Source: Phytoactinopolyspora endophytica
GTDB taxonomy: Bacteria > Actinomycetota > Actinomycetes > Jiangellales > Jiangellaceae
Direction of reading: 5' to 3'
Length of the DNA: 10,968 nucleotides
Assembly (NCBI RefSeq): GCF_004138495.1
Contig: NZ_ML142866.1
Coordinates: forward strand, 5,175-16,142
The notes beneath the pieces are model-generated. The model was not told the DNA's origin. It saw only the letters and a program-made list of their open reading frames with translations, and did no database searches. Shown here piece by piece: positions 1 through 9,595 of the stretch. Each line of letters opens with the position of its first letter. The stretch's first letter is position 1. Both the position numbers and the translations under genes were made by a program.

Positions 1-74
1 TGACCGGGCGGTCGGCTCCGCGCCAGGCATGGTCGATGGCCGCAGGTAGGCGAGCGTCGTACGCATCGGTGCCG

Positions 75-1580
75 CTAGTGACCATCGATACCACTCCACA
101 GGTCGTCGAAACCGTGGCACCGTTCCGGCCGGAACGCCAGCAGGGCAGGGCGGAGATGGTACGGGGGCAGCGCCAGGGTGTCCGGCCCCGGACCATCCGG
201 GCTCTCCCAACGCTGCCGCCCGCGCGGCTCCAGGTCATGCCGGTAGGTCAGCCTGAGCCTCGTGGCCGGGAAGGCGACCAGCGGGTCTGTCCCGCTGGAG
301 TCCGGCAGAAGGCGCCGAGACACCGACATGTCCGTGCCGACGCCGGGAACCGGGTACGGCTCGTCCCGTCCGTCGTGCAGGTAGATGTCGACCGAGCGGC
401 GGCGCTTTCCCGACGGCGCGGCCGTCCCGGAGCTGCCACGCGCCACGACGGCTTGGACCCTGTCCCACGCAATGTCGGTGGAGACGGTCGCGCGTAGCCT
501 CCATGGCCGCTTGCGGGTGACGGTCAGCCCGAGCGGCCCGACCTCGATACCGACACGAGCCGTGTACCTCGGCATGATCCATAGTGCGGCGGGTAGCGTG
601 CCGCAGCAGAACAGGAACGGCGTCACGAGCAGTAGGGCGAGAAGCCCGGCCGGGACCGTGCTCCAGCCGAACGGGTTGTTCATCAGGTACCAGCAGCCCG
701 CTATCGCCGCGATCTGGCCAAAGATGGTTCCGACGATCTGCCACGACGGGTGACGATAATCGAGCCGTACCGGAGCGCCGGGTCGCCGCAGCGTCTGGGG
801 CGACGGGCGCGAGATGGCATCGGTGTCGACGCCCGCCACAGCTCGCCCGGCTCCGCTTCGACCCGTGGCGCCGGCCCGCGCGTCCGGAGGGGGCATGTAC
901 CACTGATCCACTCGGATGCCCGCGTAGAACAGGTCCGGCCGCACCGAGCCCACTGCCTCGGCGAGCTCTTGGACGTCCATAGCGGAACGGGGCATCAGAC
1001 CTTGGATGCGCGCCCGATACGACGGGACGCGTACCCCTTCGATGTCGACATCGGGCTCATCGACACGCGTCACCGCTACGAACGGCGGCACACCGGGAAC
1101 ATCGCGGGTCAGATAGAGGTCGAGCAGCCGCTGTGCCGTTCGCGGGCTCTGATCAGAGCTGCCGTGCCCGGCATCCTCGGCACTGATGACCTGCACGTCC
1201 TCCCAGGCGATGCGGGCCTGCCGGCCCCGGAACCACCACCTCGGCCGTTCGACCGCCTCGAAGCCGGCCACGTCGACCACTACCGCGCGGGCCGCCAGCG
1301 CACGGGGAAGACGAACCAGAGCGACGACGAGGAGGGCCGCGACCACGGCGCCAGTAACCAGCGCGGAGATCGTCAGGGCACGAAACTCCGATTGCCACAG
1401 CACCGTCCACACGCCATTGCCCGGCTCGATTTCGTCCGCCGCCATGATGGACAGCGGCATCACGAACAGCAGGCACACGAACCCGGATGCCATGAGCCCG
1501 GGCAGGTAGTGCCACGGGTTCGGGCCGGCGTCGCGCAGGCGCACCGTCTGCGCCCGGCCCGGAGACGAGGAGGGGCGCAC
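75..1580 (-). CDS. Unrecognised membrane protein with two repeated halves (2 TM + soluble domain, twice)
   Basis: I do not recognise a named family. The 501-residue product has four likely membrane segments, at about residues 26-48, 67-91, 280-302 and 308-334. They form two hairpins, each followed by a soluble domain (about 98-225 and 340-501). The soluble domains look related: each opens with an AR-V---V-G pattern, then has IAWEDVQVISAED (124-136) or IAWDRVQAVVARG (370-382), then a strand-like LLDLYLTRD (152-160) or SVDIYLHDG (396-404). This arrangement resembles bacterial PH-like (bPH) membrane proteins, but that is inference only. A linker rich in Gly, Ala and Arg (about 233-262) joins the halves. 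The frame is open up to 1676, but I chose the GTG at 1580 because AAGGAGAG sits 6 nt before it and the upstream residues look non-coding. The gene is divergent from phoD. There are no catalytic motifs; a structural or membrane-associated role is possible. Confidence 0.75.
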   Translation of the reverse strand: MRPSSSPGRAQTVRLRDAGPNPWHYLPGLMASGFVCLLFVMPLSIMAADEIEPGNGVWTVLWQSEFRALTISALVTGAVVAALLVVALVRLPRALAARAVVVDVAGFEAVERPRWWFRGRQARIAWEDVQVISAEDAGHGSSDQSPRTAQRLLDLYLTRDVPGVPPFVAVTRVDEPDVDIEGVRVPSYRARIQGLMPRSAMDVQELAEAVGSVRPDLFYAGIRVDQWYMPPPDARAGATGRSGAGRAVAGVDTDAISRPSPQTLRRPGAPVRLDYRHPSWQIVGTIFGQIAAIAGCWYLMNNPFGWSTVPAGLLALLLVTPFLFCCGTLPAALWIMPRYTARVGIEVGPLGLTVTRKRPWRLRATVSTDIAWDRVQAVVARGSSGTAAPSGKRRRSVDIYLHDGRDEPYPVPGVGTDMSVSRRLLPDSSGTDPLVAFPATRLRLTYRHDLEPRGRQRWESPDGPGPDTLALPPYHLRPALLAFRPERCHGFDDLWSGIDGH

Positions 1581-1586
1581 GGAGTT

Positions 1587-1594
1587 CTCTCCTT
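1587..1594 (-). promoter_or_regulatory. Ribosome binding site deciding the GTG start at 1580
   Basis: On the minus strand this reads AAGGAGAG, 6 nt before the GTG at 1578-1580. It is the only good Shine-Dalgarno match near the beginning of the frame, so it favours this start over the ATG at 1676. Confidence 0.7.
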
Positions 1595-1670
1595 CTTCGG
1601 TGACGCGAACCGTCCGCACGCCGGGGACGCACACAGACGCTCGGCAGGATAACCCGTCGCCGTCGGAGAG

Positions 1671-1692
1671 GTTCATCTGCGCCCCATCCTCG
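1671..1692 (+). promoter_or_regulatory. Possible PHO box (PhoP operator) upstream of phoD
   Basis: The 11-mer GTTCATCTGCG (1671-1681) fits every position of the Streptomyces PHO-box direct-repeat consensus as I recall it (G[G/T]TCAYYYR[G/C]G). The adjoining 11-mer CCCCATCCTCG (1682-1692) fits at 7 of 11. phoD genes are known PhoP targets under phosphate limitation in streptomycetes, and the site lies 39 nt before the phoD start. A real PHO box needs at least two repeat units and the second here is weak, so the call is tentative. A weak -10-like CACTAT (1720-1725) sits so that transcription could begin at or near the phoD ATG. I see no convincing -35. Confidence 0.35.
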
Positions 1693-1731
1693 CGACACCG
1701 GGATGTCGATTCCGGCCACCACTATGCGGTC

Positions 1732-3324
1732 ATGGCTGATCTCAATCGACGCTCACTGCTCACCGGATCGCTCGCCCTCGGTACCGCCGCACTCGGCTCC
1801 GCGGCCATCGGTGCGTTCCCCGCCTCCGCCTCTACCACGTCCTCTCCCACATCCCGCCGCGGCGCCGCTGCCTTCGTGCGTTCCGGTCTGCCGTCGATTA
1901 CTCACGGCGTGCAGTCCGGGGACGTCACGGCGACGACGGGCACCGTGTGGGCCAAGGTGGACCGCCCGGCACGCCTCGTCGTCGAGATCTCGCGTGACCC
2001 GTCGTTCCGGCATCCCCGCCGCATGCGCAGCGGACTGATCACCCCGGACACCGACCTGACCGGACGGATCGGTCTGCGAGGCCTGCCGCCCGGCACCGAC
2101 CTGTTCTACCGCGTACGAGCGCAGGACCCGGACAGCTCCGCTACCGGTGAAGAGGTAAGCGGCCGGCTGCGCACCGCTCCCCGGAAGCGAGACGACGTCC
2201 GGTTCGTCTGGTCCGGTGACATCGCCGGGCAGGGCTGGGGAATCAACCCGGAATACGGCGGCTTCCGGATGGCCGACGTCATGCTGGACCTGGATCCCGA
2301 TTTCTTCCTCTGCAGCGGCGACACCGTCTACGCGGACGGCCCGCTGGAGGAGACCGTGGAGCTGCCCGACGGTGGCGTGTGGCGCAACGTGGTGACGGAC
2401 CCGAAGGCCGACGTCGCCGAGACACTCCACGAGTTCCGCGGCCAGTACGCGTACAACCTGATGGCCGACAACTGGCGCGAGTTCCTCTCCCGCACGCCGC
2501 AGATCAACCAGTGGGACGACCACGAGGTAGTCAACAACTGGTATCCCGGAGAGATCCTCGACGACGACCGCTACACCGAGAAGAGCGTCGATGTCCTCGC
2601 GGCGCGGGCACGGCAGGCGTTCTTCGAGTACGTTCCGATCTCCCCGACGCACACCGACGGCGAGGGCAGGGTGTACCGGCGGATCCAGTACGGCCCGCTG
2701 CTGGATGTCTTCGTACTCGACATGCGCACTTTCAAGGACCCGAACACCGACGGCACGGAGACCGTCCCCGATGGCGGCGTGCTGGGACACGAGCAGACCG
2801 AGTGGCTCAAGCGCGAACTCAAGCGGTCACGCGCGGTCTGGAAGGTCATCGCGGCCGACCTGCCGCTGGGGCTCGTCGTCCCGGACGGTGACGCGCTCGA
2901 GGGCATCGCCAACGGGCGGCCAGGTGCGCCGGCAGGTCGTGAGCTGGACATCGCTCCGGTGCTCTCCTTCCTCAAGAGCAACGGGATCCGCAACCACGTG
3001 TGGCTCACCGCTGACGTCCATTACACCGCCGCGCACCACTACTCCCCCGAACGTGCGGCGTTCACCGACTTCGACCCGTTCTGGGAGTTCGTCTCCGGCC
3101 CACTCAACGCCGGCGCGTTCGGCCCCAACGAGCTGGACCCGACGTTCGGACCAGAGGCGGTGTTCGTCGAGGCGCCGCCGAGGGCGAACACGTCCCCCGC
3201 GGAAGGCCACCAGTACGTCGGCGAGGTATCCATCGACGGCGAGACCGCGGATCTGACGGTGCGGCTGATCGGCGTCGACGGCTCGGTCCGATGGGAGACC
3301 ACGCTGCAGCCGCACAAGCGCTGA
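1732..3324 (+). CDS. phoD: Tat-exported PhoD-family alkaline phosphatase / phosphodiesterase
   Basis: The 530-residue product is probably a secreted metal-dependent phosphatase or phosphodiesterase that releases phosphate from organic esters outside the membrane. It begins with a twin-arginine signal: NRRSLLTG at residues 5-12, a hydrophobic stretch to about 28, and a likely cleavage after ASA (31-33). An N-terminal beta domain of the PhoD type (about 55-150, ITHGVQSGDVTATTGTVWA) follows. The metallophosphatase core then shows WSGDIAGQGWG (160-170), CSGDTVYADG (194-203), WDDHEVVNNW (261-270) and ADVHYTAAHH (427-436), which carry the expected Asp and His metal ligands. The length is typical. 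The ATG at 1732 was chosen because it places the RR motif near the N-terminus; the 44 in-frame residues upstream look non-coding. There is no clear Shine-Dalgarno, so a leaderless message is possible. Substrate preference (phosphomonoester, phosphodiester or phospholipid) cannot be read from the sequence, as Streptomyces members include phospholipase D enzymes. Confidence 0.93.
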   Translation: MADLNRRSLLTGSLALGTAALGSAAIGAFPASASTTSSPTSRRGAAAFVRSGLPSITHGVQSGDVTATTGTVWAKVDRPARLVVEISRDPSFRHPRRMRSGLITPDTDLTGRIGLRGLPPGTDLFYRVRAQDPDSSATGEEVSGRLRTAPRKRDDVRFVWSGDIAGQGWGINPEYGGFRMADVMLDLDPDFFLCSGDTVYADGPLEETVELPDGGVWRNVVTDPKADVAETLHEFRGQYAYNLMADNWREFLSRTPQINQWDDHEVVNNWYPGEILDDDRYTEKSVDVLAARARQAFFEYVPISPTHTDGEGRVYRRIQYGPLLDVFVLDMRTFKDPNTDGTETVPDGGVLGHEQTEWLKRELKRSRAVWKVIAADLPLGLVVPDGDALEGIANGRPGAPAGRELDIAPVLSFLKSNGIRNHVWLTADVHYTAAHHYSPERAAFTDFDPFWEFVSGPLNAGAFGPNELDPTFGPEAVFVEAPPRANTSPAEGHQYVGEVSIDGETADLTVRLIGVDGSVRWETTLQPHKR

Positions 3325-3372
3325 CCAACCGCCGACACTCATTCCACCGTCCCGAAGACAGCGCAGCGGTGC

Positions 3373-3424
3373 TGATCAGATGCGAGTTTGAGGCGTCATA
3401 GCGCCCCAAACTCGCATCTGATCA
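3373..3424. terminator. Perfect 18-bp hairpin between convergent phoD and argH
   Basis: Arms 3373-3390 (TGATCAGATGCGAGTTTG) and 3407-3424 are exact reverse complements. The 16-nt loop can add four more pairs (GGCG 3392-3395 with CGCC 3402-3405) after an A-C mismatch (3391/3406), which becomes U-G on the minus strand. It lies 48 nt after the phoD stop. There is no T-tract on either side, as is common for actinobacterial terminators. A bidirectional terminator is the likely role; a dispersed REP-like repeat is the alternative. Confidence 0.65.
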
Positions 3425-3452
3425 AGGTTCCCCGCGGCCTAGCTCGGACTCC

Positions 3453-3570
3453 GTTCTGGTGCCCTGGGATAGGGGTCTGGAGGCTAAAGCCCAGCCGGGC
3501 CACAGACCAACCGAGCCAAAGCGCACACGCAAGTCAATGCCTCCAGACCCCTACCCCAGGGCACCAGAAC
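3453..3570 (-). repeat. Large inverted repeat (32-bp arms, 54-nt loop) just after argH; possible terminator or MITE-like element
   Basis: The left arm 3453-3484 and right arm 3539-3570 are reverse complements over 32 nt with one exception, A3469 opposite C3554. On the minus strand this becomes a U-G pair, so the argH-sense RNA could form an unbroken 32-bp stem. The stem starts 6 nt after the argH stop codon. The loop (3485-3538) holds a small hairpin, GCCC 3489-3492 with GGGC 3497-3500, and no gene. No clear target-site duplication flanks it. It may stop argH transcription or protect the 3' end; a small mobile or REP-type repeat is equally possible. Confidence 0.75.
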
Positions 3571-3576
3571 CGGCAC

Positions 3577-5283
<1,707 letters not shown>

Positions 5284-5357
5284 CTACTGTCTCATGATCA
5301 CCGGCGACCGGCTGTGCGTCTCAGCAGACACATCGCCGATGCTCATGGACGCTTGAC

Positions 5358-6563
5358 TCAGGTGTTCTTCTGGTTCCGGACCGCCGCCAGCTTCGTCGAC
5401 ATGCCGAACAACTCGATGAAGCCCTTGGCGTTCGACTGGTCGAAGGTGTCGCCCGTGTCGTATGTAGCGAGGCCGAAATCATACAGGCTCTGACCTGAAC
5501 GCCGGCCGGTCACCACGGCCCGGCCACCATGCAGCGTCATCCGCACCTCACCCGAGACGTAGCTGTTCGCTTCGTCGACGAAACCGTCCAGCGCATCCTT
5601 CAGCGGCGACGACCAGAGCCCGTCGTACACCAGCTCGCCCCACCGCTGGTCGACGGTCCGCTTGAACCGGGCCAGCTCGCGCTCGACGGTGACGTTCTCC
5701 AGCTCCTGGTGTGCGGTGATCAGCGCGATCGCACCGGGCGCCTCGTAGACCTCGCGGCTCTTGATGCCCACCAGCCGGTCCTCCACCATGTCCAGCCGGC
5801 CGACGCCCTGGGCACCGGCGCGCTGGTTCAGGATCTCGATCGCCTGCAGCATGGTCACCGTCTCACCGTCGATCGCCACCGGGCGGCCGGCATCGAAGGT
5901 GATCACGACCTCGTCCGGGTCACGTTGCCCGGCCGGGTCCTGGGTGTAGCTGTAGATGTCCTCGATCGGCGGGTTCCAGATGTCCTCCAGGAAGCCGGTC
6001 TCGATCGCCCGGCCCCACACGTTCTGGTCGATCGAGTACGGGTTCTTCTTGGTGGTCTCGATCGGGAGGTTGTTCTTCTCGGCATACTCGATCGCCTTGT
6101 CCCTGGTCAACGCCAGGTCCCGCACCGGAGCGATGCATTTCAGCTCGGGCGCCAGAGAGGTGATCCCGACCTCGAACCGGACCTGATCGTTGCCCTTACC
6201 GGTGCAGCCATGCGCGACCGTGCTGGCGCCGTGCTGCTGTGCAGCCTTCACCAGGTGTTTGACGATGACGGGCCGGGACAGCGCGGAGACCAGTGGATAG
6301 CGGTCCATGTAGAGCGCGTTCGCCTTCAGCGCGGGCAGGCAGTACTCGTCGGCGAACTCGTCGCGTGCATCGGCGACGTACGCCTCGACGGCGCCGCACT
6401 CCAGCGCCCGCTTGCGGATGGTGTCAAGGTCTTCGCCGCCTTGACCGACGTCGACCGCGACGGCGACGACCTCGGAGCCGGTTGCTTCGGCGATCCACCC
6501 GATTGCCACTGAGGTGTCGAGTCCTCCGGAGTACGCGAGGACGATCTTCTCGGACGTGGACAT
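5358..6563 (-). CDS. argG: Argininosuccinate synthase
   Basis: ArgG joins citrulline and aspartate, using ATP, to give argininosuccinate; ArgH then cleaves this product. The 401-residue length matches the common (type I) bacterial family. Visible signatures are the N-type ATP pyrophosphatase P-loop AYSGGLDTS (residues 10-18), the [14 protein letters not shown] block (118-131) that carries substrate-binding residues, and the [15 protein letters not shown] block typical of the family. The ATG at 6563 follows AAGGAG (6573-6578) with a 9-nt spacer. argR ends 30 nt upstream, so the gene is probably co-transcribed with argR. It looks intact, with no insertion, in contrast to ArgH, ArgR and ArgD. 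Confidence 0.98.
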   Translation of the reverse strand: MSTSEKIVLAYSGGLDTSVAIGWIAEATGSEVVAVAVDVGQGGEDLDTIRKRALECGAVEAYVADARDEFADEYCLPALKANALYMDRYPLVSALSRPVIVKHLVKAAQQHGASTVAHGCTGKGNDQVRFEVGITSLAPELKCIAPVRDLALTRDKAIEYAEKNNLPIETTKKNPYSIDQNVWGRAIETGFLEDIWNPPIEDIYSYTQDPAGQRDPDEVVITFDAGRPVAIDGETVTMLQAIEILNQRAGAQGVGRLDMVEDRLVGIKSREVYEAPGAIALITAHQELENVTVERELARFKRTVDQRWGELVYDGLWSSPLKDALDGFVDEANSYVSGEVRMTLHGGRAVVTGRRSGQSLYDFGLATYDTGDTFDQSNAKGFIELFGMSTKLAAVRNQKNT

Positions 6564-6593
6564 GGTGTAGGACTCCTTAGGTATTCGATTCAG

Positions 6594-7190
6594 TCAGTGT
6601 TCGGGATGGGCCGGGCCGGCAGCCGCCGCAGCCGGCGGTGTCGTCGTCACACCCTGAGCGGCGCCGTTGTCCTGAGCGGCACCGTTGTCCGGTGTGCCCC
6701 CTTCGGCAAGAGTCAGGAACCACCCGGCGATGCGTTCTCCCCCTGCGGGATCGGCGCTGATCACCAGTACGGTGTCGTCCCCTGCGATGGTGCCCAGCAG
6801 CTCGGGCCGGGCGGCATGGTCGATGGCCGACGCCAGATACTGCGCGGCACCGGGCGGCGTGCGAAGGACGACGAGGTTGGCCGAGCTGCGAGCCGAGACC
6901 AGGATCTCCTCGCAGACCCGGATCAGCCGGGCGTCGATGGCTCCTTCCTCCGCCGCCCGTGGTGTGGGATCGCCGCCCTCACCGGGCAGAGCGTAGACCA
7001 GCCCGCCCTGGGAGTGCCGGATCTTCACCGCGCCCAGCTCGTCGAGATCACGCGACAGAGTGCCCTGCGTCACCTCGATCCCGCTCTCCGCCAACCGCTC
7101 GGCAAGCTCGGTCTGCGAACGGATCGGGCGCTGGGCCAGGATCTCGGCGATCCGCCCGTGCCGTGCCGCCCGCGTCGTCGGTTGCGCCAT
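6594..7190 (-). CDS. argR: Arginine repressor ArgR with a repetitive C-terminal tail
   Basis: ArgR is the arginine-dependent repressor of arginine biosynthesis. It typically works as a hexamer that binds ARG boxes. The N-terminal winged helix-turn-helix runs from about residue 10 to 70, with SQTELAERL (25-33) and the recognition-helix region TQGTLSRDLDELG (41-53). The C-terminal oligomerisation and arginine-binding domain includes LVVLRTPPGAAQYLASAID (106-124) and LLGTIAGDDT (131-140). Usual members end soon after the GERIAGWFLTLAEGG segment (about 151-165). This one adds about 33 residues, including DNGAAQDNGAAQ (168-179) and an Ala/Pro stretch, likely disordered. The start is 1 nt after the argF stop, and its Shine-Dalgarno overlaps that stop, so translation is probably coupled to argF. 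Sitting inside the operon it represses, it should be autoregulated; no clear ARG box is visible in this window. Confidence 0.96.
   Translation of the reverse strand: MAQPTTRAARHGRIAEILAQRPIRSQTELAERLAESGIEVTQGTLSRDLDELGAVKIRHSQGGLVYALPGEGGDPTPRAAEEGAIDARLIRVCEEILVSARSSANLVVLRTPPGAAQYLASAIDHAARPELLGTIAGDDTVLVISADPAGGERIAGWFLTLAEGGTPDNGAAQDNGAAQGVTTTPPAAAAAGPAHPEH
6653..6688 (-). repeat. Two 18-nt tandem repeats inside the argR 3' end
   Basis: Units 6653-6670 and 6671-6688 (plus strand CCTGAGCGGCGCCGTTGT and the same with one G-to-A change) follow head to tail. In the argR frame they encode the DNGAAQ repeat of the tail. Period and in-frame nature match the tandem repeat in argH. Confidence 0.85.
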
Positions 7191-7191
7191 C

Positions 7192-8153
<962 letters not shown>

Positions 8154-8170
8154 ACCGTTGTCAACCGTCA

Positions 8171-8236
8171 CTTCGTGGCCTCCAGTAACGGATAGAGCCG
8201 GAAACTGTGGGTCATGCGTTACGTGAAGCCACGAAG
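8171..8236 (-). ncRNA. Predicted RNA hairpin in the argD-argF gap
   Basis: Arms 8171-8182 (CTTCGTGGCCTC) and 8225-8236 (GAAGCCACGAAG) pair over 12 nt. The one mismatch, C8180 against A8227, becomes a G-U pair in the minus-strand RNA. After a 2x2 internal loop a second stem forms, GTAACG 8185-8190 with CGTTAC 8217-8222, closing a 26-nt loop. The element lies just upstream of the argF ribosome binding site. It could affect processing, attenuation or argF translation; no function is established. It matches no riboswitch I know. Confidence 0.45.
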
Positions 8237-8241
8237 CACAC

Positions 8242-8258
8242 CCCGAGCGAGACTCGGG
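8242..8258 (-). terminator. Short hairpin directly after argD, possible attenuator or weak terminator
   Basis: CCCGAG 8242-8247 and CTCGGG 8253-8258 form a 6-bp stem with a 5-nt loop, 2 nt after the argD stop (8261-8263). The minus-strand sequence after it (GTGTGCTTCGT) is only mildly T-rich, so full termination is doubtful. Partial termination or 3' end protection between argD and argF is plausible. Confidence 0.4.
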
Positions 8259-8260
8259 CG

Positions 8261-9595
8261 TCATCCGTCGGCTTCCTCTGCAGTCGCGTGCACGGCGTCG
8301 AGCACCTTCGGCAGCGCAGCCAGGAACTCCTCCGCCTGTGCCGTGCTCAGTACGAGTGGCGGGGCCAGCCGGATGGTGCCGGCGTTGACCGGGTTGACGA
8401 TGATCCCCGCATCCAATGCGGCGGCGGCCACCTGCGGCGCGACCTCGCGGGTCAGGCCGATGCCGAGCAGCAACCCGCGGCCACGCACCCGATCGACCAA
8501 CGGATGTTCGAGCGCGTGCACGCCATCCGCCAGATGCCGGCCTACCGTTCGCACGTTGTCCAGGAGGTTGTCGCGCTCGATCGCGTGCAGCACTGCGAGC
8601 CCGGCCACCGCCGCCACCGGGTTTCCGCCGAACGTCGTCCCATGCGACCCCGGACCCAGCAGGTCCGCTGCCTCGCCGAGGCCGATGCACGCGCCGATGG
8701 GGATGCCGCCGCCGAGGCCCTTGGCGACGGTCACCACGTCCGGCACGACGCCGTCGGCGGAGTGCGCGAACCAGTGCCCGACGCGCCCGATGCCGGTCTG
8801 CACCTCGTCGATGATCAGCAACGCACCGTGTTCCTGAGTGACCTGCCGTGCCGCGGCGAGGTACCCGTCGGGCGCGGGCACGACGCCCGCTTCGCCTTGC
8901 ACCGGTTCCAGGACGACGGCCGCCGTCTCGTCGTCGACCGCTGCGCGCAGCGCGTCGACATCGGCGAACGGCACGTGCACGACGCCACCCGGCAACGGCT
9001 CGAACGGCTCCCTGATCGACGCCTTGCCGGTCATGGCGAGAGCGCCCATCGTCCGCCCATGGAAGCCACCGTCCGCGGCCACCACCTTGGTGCGGCCGGT
9101 ACGGCGAGCGATCTTGAATGCGGCTTCGTTCGCCTCCGTCCCGGAGTTGGTGAAGAACACCCGGCCGGTGCCTGGGCCCGTCCCACGACCTGCGGCGTCG
9201 GAGACATCATCCGCCGGCCGCGCTGTCGATGCCGGCCCGGCCACGTCAGGCCTCAGAAGCTCGAGCAGGCGCTCGGCCAGCGCGATCTGCGGCGGCGACG
9301 CGAAGAAGTTCGACACGTGTCCGAGTGTGGCAAGCTGCGAGGTGACGGCGGACACCAGCAATGGGTGCGCGTGACCGAGCGCGTTGACCGCGAGCCCGCC
9401 GAGCATGTCCAGGTAACGGCGGCCGTCGGCGTCCCAGACGTAGCAGCCCTCGCCGCGGACCAGGACCCGCTGCGGGCGCCCGAACGTGTTCATGAGGGCG
9501 TCGCCGTAGCGGTCCAGCCATGCGTCGGATGCGAGCGCGGTCCCACCGGTCAGCTGGGTCAGTTCATCGTTGTGGCTCATGTCGGTGCGGCTCAT
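8261..9595 (-). CDS. argD: Acetylornithine aminotransferase with a low-complexity insertion
   Basis: ArgD is a PLP enzyme that converts N-acetylglutamate semialdehyde to N-acetylornithine using glutamate. The class-III aminotransferase signatures are present: [11 protein letters not shown] (149-159), [12 protein letters not shown] (179-190), [13 protein letters not shown] (259-271) with the PLP-ring Asp263, [14 protein letters not shown] (289-302) with the PLP lysine at 292, and HGTTFGGNP (318-326). At 444 residues it is longer than the usual 400 or so. Most of the excess is an Ala/Gly/Pro/Asp-rich insertion at about 117-143, just before the RVFFTNSG strand, probably a surface loop. The ATG at 9595 overlaps the argB stop as ATGA, implying translational coupling; a second ATG at 9580 is possible but has no better ribosome binding site. 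The frame stays open upstream through argB, a high-GC artefact. Confidence 0.97.
   Translation of the reverse strand: MSRTDMSHNDELTQLTGGTALASDAWLDRYGDALMNTFGRPQRVLVRGEGCYVWDADGRRYLDMLGGLAVNALGHAHPLLVSAVTSQLATLGHVSNFFASPPQIALAERLLELLRPDVAGPASTARPADDVSDAAGRGTGPGTGRVFFTNSGTEANEAAFKIARRTGRTKVVAADGGFHGRTMGALAMTGKASIREPFEPLPGGVVHVPFADVDALRAAVDDETAAVVLEPVQGEAGVVPAPDGYLAAARQVTQEHGALLIIDEVQTGIGRVGHWFAHSADGVVPDVVTVAKGLGGGIPIGACIGLGEAADLLGPGSHGTTFGGNPVAAVAGLAVLHAIERDNLLDNVRTVGRHLADGVHALEHPLVDRVRGRGLLLGIGLTREVAPQVAAAALDAGIIVNPVNAGTIRLAPPLVLSTAQAEEFLAALPKVLDAVHATAEEADG

Noticed and set aside
1..74. A possible end of a gene at the left edge (TGA at 1-3) and the GACC...GGTC palindrome at 2-13
   Set aside because: No coding context is visible before position 1, and the palindrome is too short to interpret.
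750..1652. A 300-codon plus-strand frame opposite the membrane-protein gene
   Set aside because: It is rich in His, Arg and Pro with no hydrophobic or domain pattern, while the minus-strand frame has coherent membrane segments, a repeated domain and a good ribosome binding site.
6577..6597. Possible ARG box between argR and argG (TGAAT half-site within CTGAATCGAATACC, minus strand)
   Set aside because: Only one half matches; the second half does not fit ATTCA at the expected spacing, and the segment also has to carry the argG ribosome binding site.
6615..6636. GCCGGC...GCCGGC hairpin near the end of argR
   Set aside because: It falls inside codons for an Ala/Pro/Gly-rich tail, where GC-rich palindromes arise from composition.
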